DNA of 64,000 bases from Sphingobium sp. Cam5-1 (GTDB taxonomy: Bacteria > Pseudomonadota > Alphaproteobacteria > Sphingomonadales > Sphingomonadaceae): assembly GCF_015693305.1 (NCBI RefSeq), contig NZ_CP065139.1:434001-498000 (forward strand). Direction: 5' to 3'. A model generated the notes under the pieces. The model saw nothing but the letters and a program-made list of their open reading frames with translations, was not told where the DNA came from and made no database searches. Below are positions 60,719 through 64,000 of this stretch, in pieces (the first letter of the stretch is position 1; each line of letters starts with the position of its first letter). The position numbers were made by a program, and so were the translations under genes.

Positions 60719-62224
60719 ATGCCCACACTACCCTTGCGCGAACCCCACCGCCTGGGCCAAAGGAAGTCCGTGACCGCCACCATCAGCATAGGAACCGACG
60801 GCAACGGCAACCCCGTTCCGATCGACGTAGAGGAATTGCTCGCCACCCGCCTGCTCGTTCAGGGCAATTCGGGTTCCGGCAAGTCGCATCTCCTCCGCCG
60901 CCTGCTGGAAGAAAGCGCGCCCCTCGTCCAACAGGTCGTCATCGACCCCGAAGGCGATTTCGTCACCCTCGCCGATGAATATGGCCATGTCGTCATCGAT
61001 GCCGGAGACTATAACGAACGCGAAATCATAAAGATGGCCGCGCGCATCCGCGAACATCGCGCCTCGGTGGTGCTTAGCCTCGAAAGCCTCGAACTCGAAG
61101 CGCAGATGAAATGCGCCGCGACCTTTCTCTCCACCCTTTTCGACGCCCCGCGCGACCATTGGTATCCCGCCCTCGTCGTCGTCGACGAAGCGCAGATGTT
61201 CGCCCCCGTCGCCGCCGGAGACGTCTCCGACGAAGCCCGCCGCCTCAGCCTCGCCGCCATGACCAACCTCATGTGCCGTGGGCGCAAGCGCGGCCTTGCT
61301 GGCGTCATCGCCACCCAGCGCCTCGCCAAGCTCGCCAAGAATGTCGCGGCCGAAGCATCCAACTTCCTCATGGGCCGAACTTTCCTCGACATCGACATGG
61401 CCCGCGCCGCCGACCTTCTCGGCATGGAGCGCCGCCAGGCCGAACAGATACGTGATCTCGAACGCGGCCGTTTCCTCGCCCTCGGCCCCGCCATCTGCCG
61501 CCGCCCCGTCGCGGTGAAGATCGGCACCGTGAAAACCAGCACGCGCGGCGGCACCCACAAGCTGATGCCGCCCCCCGCTGCCGCGACCGAAAATATGCAG
61601 GAACTGCTCTTCGCCAGCGCAGGTGAGGAGGACGTACCGCCCCCTCCCCCGCCGCGCGCCGAACCGCCGCCGCTCCCCGCCGAAGAACTGATGCGCGCCC
61701 TCGCCGCCGCGCCGCTGGCCAAGCCCGCCGCACCCGAACTCGACTTCGGCCAGAATGAGCCCGTCGTCATCGCCGTCCTCGAAGAAATCGTAGCCGACCT
61801 CGGAGACGCGCAACCCAGCGCCGCGACCCTCTATCAGGATTTCGGCGTCCGCTGCCGCATGAAGGGCCTGCGCACGCCCCCACTAGACCTCGCCGCCTTC
61901 CGCAAGCGTTTCGCTATGGCGCAGGCGGGCATGTTCGACGCCGCCGACCCGCGCTGGGATGACGCGATGAAAGCCGCCCAGCCTCTGCCGGAGGATATGC
62001 TCGCCCCCTTCCTCCTCATCGCCCGCGCCGCGATGCAGGGCCTGCCCTGCCCGGACGACAGCGCCCTCGCCCGCGCCTATGGCACCAGCTCGCCAGGCCG
62101 CGTCCGCCGCCTAATCGATTATATGGAAAAGATCGGCGTCATCGTCGCCCGCACCGACTTCGGCGGCCGCCGCTCGATCGGAGTCCCGCAACTCGGCCTC
62201 TCAACAGCCGCAGCCGAAGGATGA
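60719..62224 (+). CDS. HerA/DUF87-type ATPase
   Basis: A 501-residue ATPase of the HerA-FtsK group. Walker A is GNSGSGKS at 49-56; Walker B is VVVDEAQMF near 150-158; an arginine-finger region GRKRGLAGVIATQR follows. The C-terminal 180 residues are proline- and alanine-rich then helical, unlike true HerA, and no NurA nuclease is beside it. A ribosome site GGAGGAG lies 6 bases before the ATG. It could be a DNA-pumping or protein-remodelling ATPase; the standalone form is common in sphingomonads. Confidence 0.8.
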   Translation: MPTLPLREPHRLGQRKSVTATISIGTDGNGNPVPIDVEELLATRLLVQGNSGSGKSHLLRRLLEESAPLVQQVVIDPEGDFVTLADEYGHVVIDAGDYNEREIIKMAARIREHRASVVLSLESLELEAQMKCAATFLSTLFDAPRDHWYPALVVVDEAQMFAPVAAGDVSDEARRLSLAAMTNLMCRGRKRGLAGVIATQRLAKLAKNVAAEASNFLMGRTFLDIDMARAADLLGMERRQAEQIRDLERGRFLALGPAICRRPVAVKIGTVKTSTRGGTHKLMPPPAAATENMQELLFASAGEEDVPPPPPPRAEPPPLPAEELMRALAAAPLAKPAAPELDFGQNEPVVIAVLEEIVADLGDAQPSAATLYQDFGVRCRMKGLRTPPLDLAAFRKRFAMAQAGMFDAADPRWDDAMKAAQPLPEDMLAPFLLIARAAMQGLPCPDDSALARAYGTSSPGRVRRLIDYMEKIGVIVARTDFGGRRSIGVPQLGLSTAAAEG

Positions 62225-62682
62225 CCATTTCCGTCCTCTTCGTCTGCCTCGGCAACATCTGCCGCTCGCCATTGGCCGAAGCCGCCCTCCGCGCCGAAGC
62301 CGAACGCGCGGACCTATCCATGGAAATAGACTCAGCAGGCACCGGCGACTGGCATGTCGGCTCCCCGCCCGACAAGCGTGCGCAGGCCGTGGCCCTGCGC
62401 AACGGCATCGACATATCCACTTATCGCGGCCGCCAAGTCACCGCGCAGGACTTCCACCGTTTCGACCACATCTTCGCCCTCGACGGGGAAAACCTCAAAA
62501 ACCTCCGCCGCATCCGCCCGTCAGATGGCACCGCCGACCTCCGCCTCCTCATGGACCTGATCCCCGGCCGCGAAGGCACCAGCGTCACCGACCCCTATTT
62601 CGGCGAGGACGAAGGCTTCGATGAGACATGGGACGATGTAACTCGCGCAGCCCGTGCATTGATCAAACTGCTGCGAGACTGA
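62221..62682 (+). CDS. Low-molecular-weight protein-tyrosine phosphatase
   Basis: A 153-residue phosphatase with the P-loop CLGNICRS at 9-16 (nucleophile C9, R15) and the general-acid loop VTDPYFG near 120. It overlaps the HerA-like gene by four bases (ATGA), so it is part of that operon. Targets are usually phosphotyrosine in polysaccharide or stress control; not known here. Confidence 0.93.
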   Translation: MTISVLFVCLGNICRSPLAEAALRAEAERADLSMEIDSAGTGDWHVGSPPDKRAQAVALRNGIDISTYRGRQVTAQDFHRFDHIFALDGENLKNLRRIRPSDGTADLRLLMDLIPGREGTSVTDPYFGEDEGFDETWDDVTRAARALIKLLRD

Positions 62683-62818
62683 TTTATTTCACCCGGAGCC
62701 GCGAAGGCAAACCGGCCCGCGCAGCGCATTCCTCAAAACCTCGCATCCAACGTGCAGTCAGTAAGACGCACCCGCTCACCTCACACGCACCCTCTCCGCG
62801 TCTCCTCATGAAATAATA

Positions 62819-62893
62819 TTCGCGCAGAGGTGCAGAGACCGCAGAGCAACGCCAGCGCAAAACCCCTCTGCGACCTCTGCGCCTCTGCGCGAA
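62819..62893. repeat. Imperfect 28-base inverted repeat built on CGCAGAGG units
   Basis: Left arm 62819-62846 and right arm 62866-62893 match in 25 of 28 bases around a 19-base spacer. Each arm consists of near-repeats of GCAGAGG. The element fills most of the gap between the convergent phosphatase and malate synthase genes and could be a mobile REP element or a bidirectional terminator. Confidence 0.8.
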
Positions 62894-62915
62894 AATCAAA
62901 GCCCACAACAGCCGT

Positions 62916-64000
62916 TCAAGCAGCCGCCTTCACCCGCGCCCGATAAGAATGCAGCAGCGGCTCGGTATAGCCGTTAGGCTGCGCCACGCCCTCAAACACC
63001 AGCGCCCGCGCCGCCTGAAACGCCAGACTGCTCTCCTCCCGCCCGCTCATCGGCTGGTACAACGGATCGCCCGCATTCTGCGCGTCGACCTTGGCCGCCA
63101 TCCGCCGCAGCGCCGCCTCGACCTCGTCTGCCGAACACACCCCATGCAGCAGCCAGTTCGCGATATGCTGCGAAGAAATCCGCAACGTCGCCCGGTCCTC
63201 CATCAGCCCCACATCATGAATATCCGGCACCTTGGAACAGCCGACGCCCTGGTCCACCCAGCGCACGACATAGCCCAATATCCCCTGCGCATTATTGTCC
63301 AGCTCATCGCGGACATCCTGCGCCGACCAGTTCACCCCCGCCGCCAGCGGTATCGTCAACAGCGTGTCCAACCCCGCCACAGGCTCCGCTTTCCGCTCCT
63401 CCTGCCGAGCAAAAACATCGACCTCATGATAGTGCGTAGCGTGCAAGGTTGCGGCAGTCGGCGAAGGCACCCAAGCTGTATTCGCCCCCGTCACCGGATG
63501 CCCAACCTTCTGCTCCAGCATGTCCGCCATCCTGTCAGGAGCCGCCCACATCCCCTTGCCGATCTGCGCCTTGCCCGACAATCCGCAGGCCAGCCCGATC
63601 TGCACATTGCGATCCTCATAAGCCTTGATCCACGCCGCGCCCTTCATCTCGCCCTTGCGGATCATCGGCCCCGCGCGCATCGACGTGTGGATCTCGTCGC
63701 CCGTGCGGTCTAGGAAGCCCGTGTTGATGAACACGATCCGGTCCCGCACCGCATGGATGCACGCGGCGAGGTTGGCGGAAGTCCGCCGCTCCTCGTCCAT
63801 CACCCCAACCTTCAGCTGATGCCGCTCCAGCCCCAACAAATCCTCGATCGCGTCGAACAGCTCGTTGGTGAAGGCGACCTCTTCAGGCCCATGCATCTTG
63901 GGCTTCACAATATAGATGCTGCCCGCCCGGCTGTTGACGAAGCGGCCGTTGCGCCGAAGATCATACAAGGCGATCAGGCTCGTAACGATCCCATCCAATA
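62916..64000 (-). CDS. glcB: Malate synthase G, C-terminal half (cut by window end)
   Basis: Condenses glyoxylate and acetyl-CoA to malate. About 361 residues are visible, with the 5' part beyond the window; full-length MSG is about 720. Features include [70 protein letters not shown] and the C-terminal helices with [37 protein letters not shown]. The end of the coding frame is at 62916. Acetyl-CoA-heavy growth (steroids, leucine) makes the glyoxylate shunt useful. Confidence 0.95.
   Translation of the reverse strand, partial: LDGIVTSLIALYDLRRNGRFVNSRAGSIYIVKPKMHGPEEVAFTNELFDAIEDLLGLERHQLKVGVMDEERRTSANLAACIHAVRDRIVFINTGFLDRTGDEIHTSMRAGPMIRKGEMKGAAWIKAYEDRNVQIGLACGLSGKAQIGKGMWAAPDRMADMLEQKVGHPVTGANTAWVPSPTAATLHATHYHEVDVFARQEERKAEPVAGLDTLLTIPLAAGVNWSAQDVRDELDNNAQGILGYVVRWVDQGVGCSKVPDIHDVGLMEDRATLRISSQHIANWLLHGVCSADEVEAALRRMAAKVDAQNAGDPLYQPMSGREESSLAFQAARALVFEGVAQPNGYTEPLLHSYRARVKAAA

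Noticed and set aside
1..64000. Search for tRNA or rRNA genes, CRISPR arrays, transposases, integrases and phage genes
   Set aside because: No cloverleaf-like tRNA, repeat-spacer array, transposase or integrase frame was recognised by eye; a tRNAscan or CRISPR search would be needed to be certain.

Overview
The window reads as a chromosomal segment of a GC-rich alphaproteobacterium, most likely a sphingomonad (Sphingobium, Novosphingobium or Sphingomonas type). The signs are very high GC at third codon positions, many ATGA/TGATG gene overlaps, a short dispersed palindrome built on CGTTCGGGCTGAGC...TGTCGA that I associate with sphingomonads, and the protein repertoire. The genus is inferred, not proven.

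Layout. (1) 1-5100: 3' tail of an unknown gene, a LysR regulator, and a valine-catabolism set (mmsA, an isobutyryl-CoA-type acyl-CoA dehydrogenase, mmsB). (2) 5354-16050: a Spinster-type MFS transporter, a quinone-oxidoreductase-like ADH, then a leucine/isovalerate operon on the minus strand (ivd, mccB, mccA, MaoC hydratase, thiolase) facing a LysR gene whose start codon lies inside a 9-bp-arm palindrome; then a ThuA-domain protein. (3) 16077-22400: TetR, a degenerate phosphotransferase-like protein with a VOC protein, a second TetR with a clear operator, a PrmC-like methyltransferase coupled to a dicarboxylate/amino-acid symporter, and an Lrp/AsnC regulator. (4) 22661-46654: the centrepiece, a steroid-nucleus catabolic locus. 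A minus-strand operon (hsaA-hsaD-hsaB-hsaE-hsaG-hsaF plus a TIM-barrel protein) and a divergent plus-strand run (hsaC, ipdA, ipdB, a crotonase, ipdC, echA20, FadE31-like and FadE32-like dehydrogenases, fadA6, a PaaY-like hexapeptide protein, an NTF2-like protein, an SDR, another dehydrogenase, ipdF, a MaoC hydratase, a ketosteroid isomerase, a FadA5-like thiolase and a FadE30-like dehydrogenase). A family III CoA-transferase and a LuxR-type regulator close it. (5) 46808-51123: LuxR regulator, a CitE-like lyase and a two-domain FO synthase (fbiC), the first dedicated step to coenzyme F420. (6) 51363-64000: housekeeping genes (lptB, rpoN, DUF1489, mgtE, a cyclophilin, two lipoproteins, ppc, a HerA/DUF87 ATPase, a low-molecular-weight phosphatase and the C-terminal half of malate synthase G).

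How the genes work together. HsaAB hydroxylates the aromatised A ring of the 9,10-seco steroid, HsaC opens it, HsaD splits it into an HIP-type C/D-ring acid and a hydroxyhexadienoate, and HsaE-F-G take the latter to pyruvate and propionyl-CoA. The Ipd, EchA20, FadE-like and FadA6 proteins then dismantle the C/D rings as CoA thioesters. No 3-ketosteroid dehydrogenase (KstD), 9-alpha-hydroxylase (KshAB), HIP-CoA ligase (FadD3) or KstR-type repressor is visible here; the CoA-transferase and LuxR protein may stand in for the last two. The valine and leucine genes and the two thiolase sets fit an organism that lives on acyl-CoA chemistry.

Two single-base losses in C runs are apparent in the steroid operon: one splits fadA6, the other removes the natural start of ipdF. 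No tRNA, rRNA, CRISPR array, insertion sequence or phage gene was seen. No gene-free stretch exceeds 300 bases; the larger gaps (5088-5353, 22391-22660, 29092-29381, 51124-51362, 57601-57847, 62683-62915) hold the sites listed or nothing I can name.
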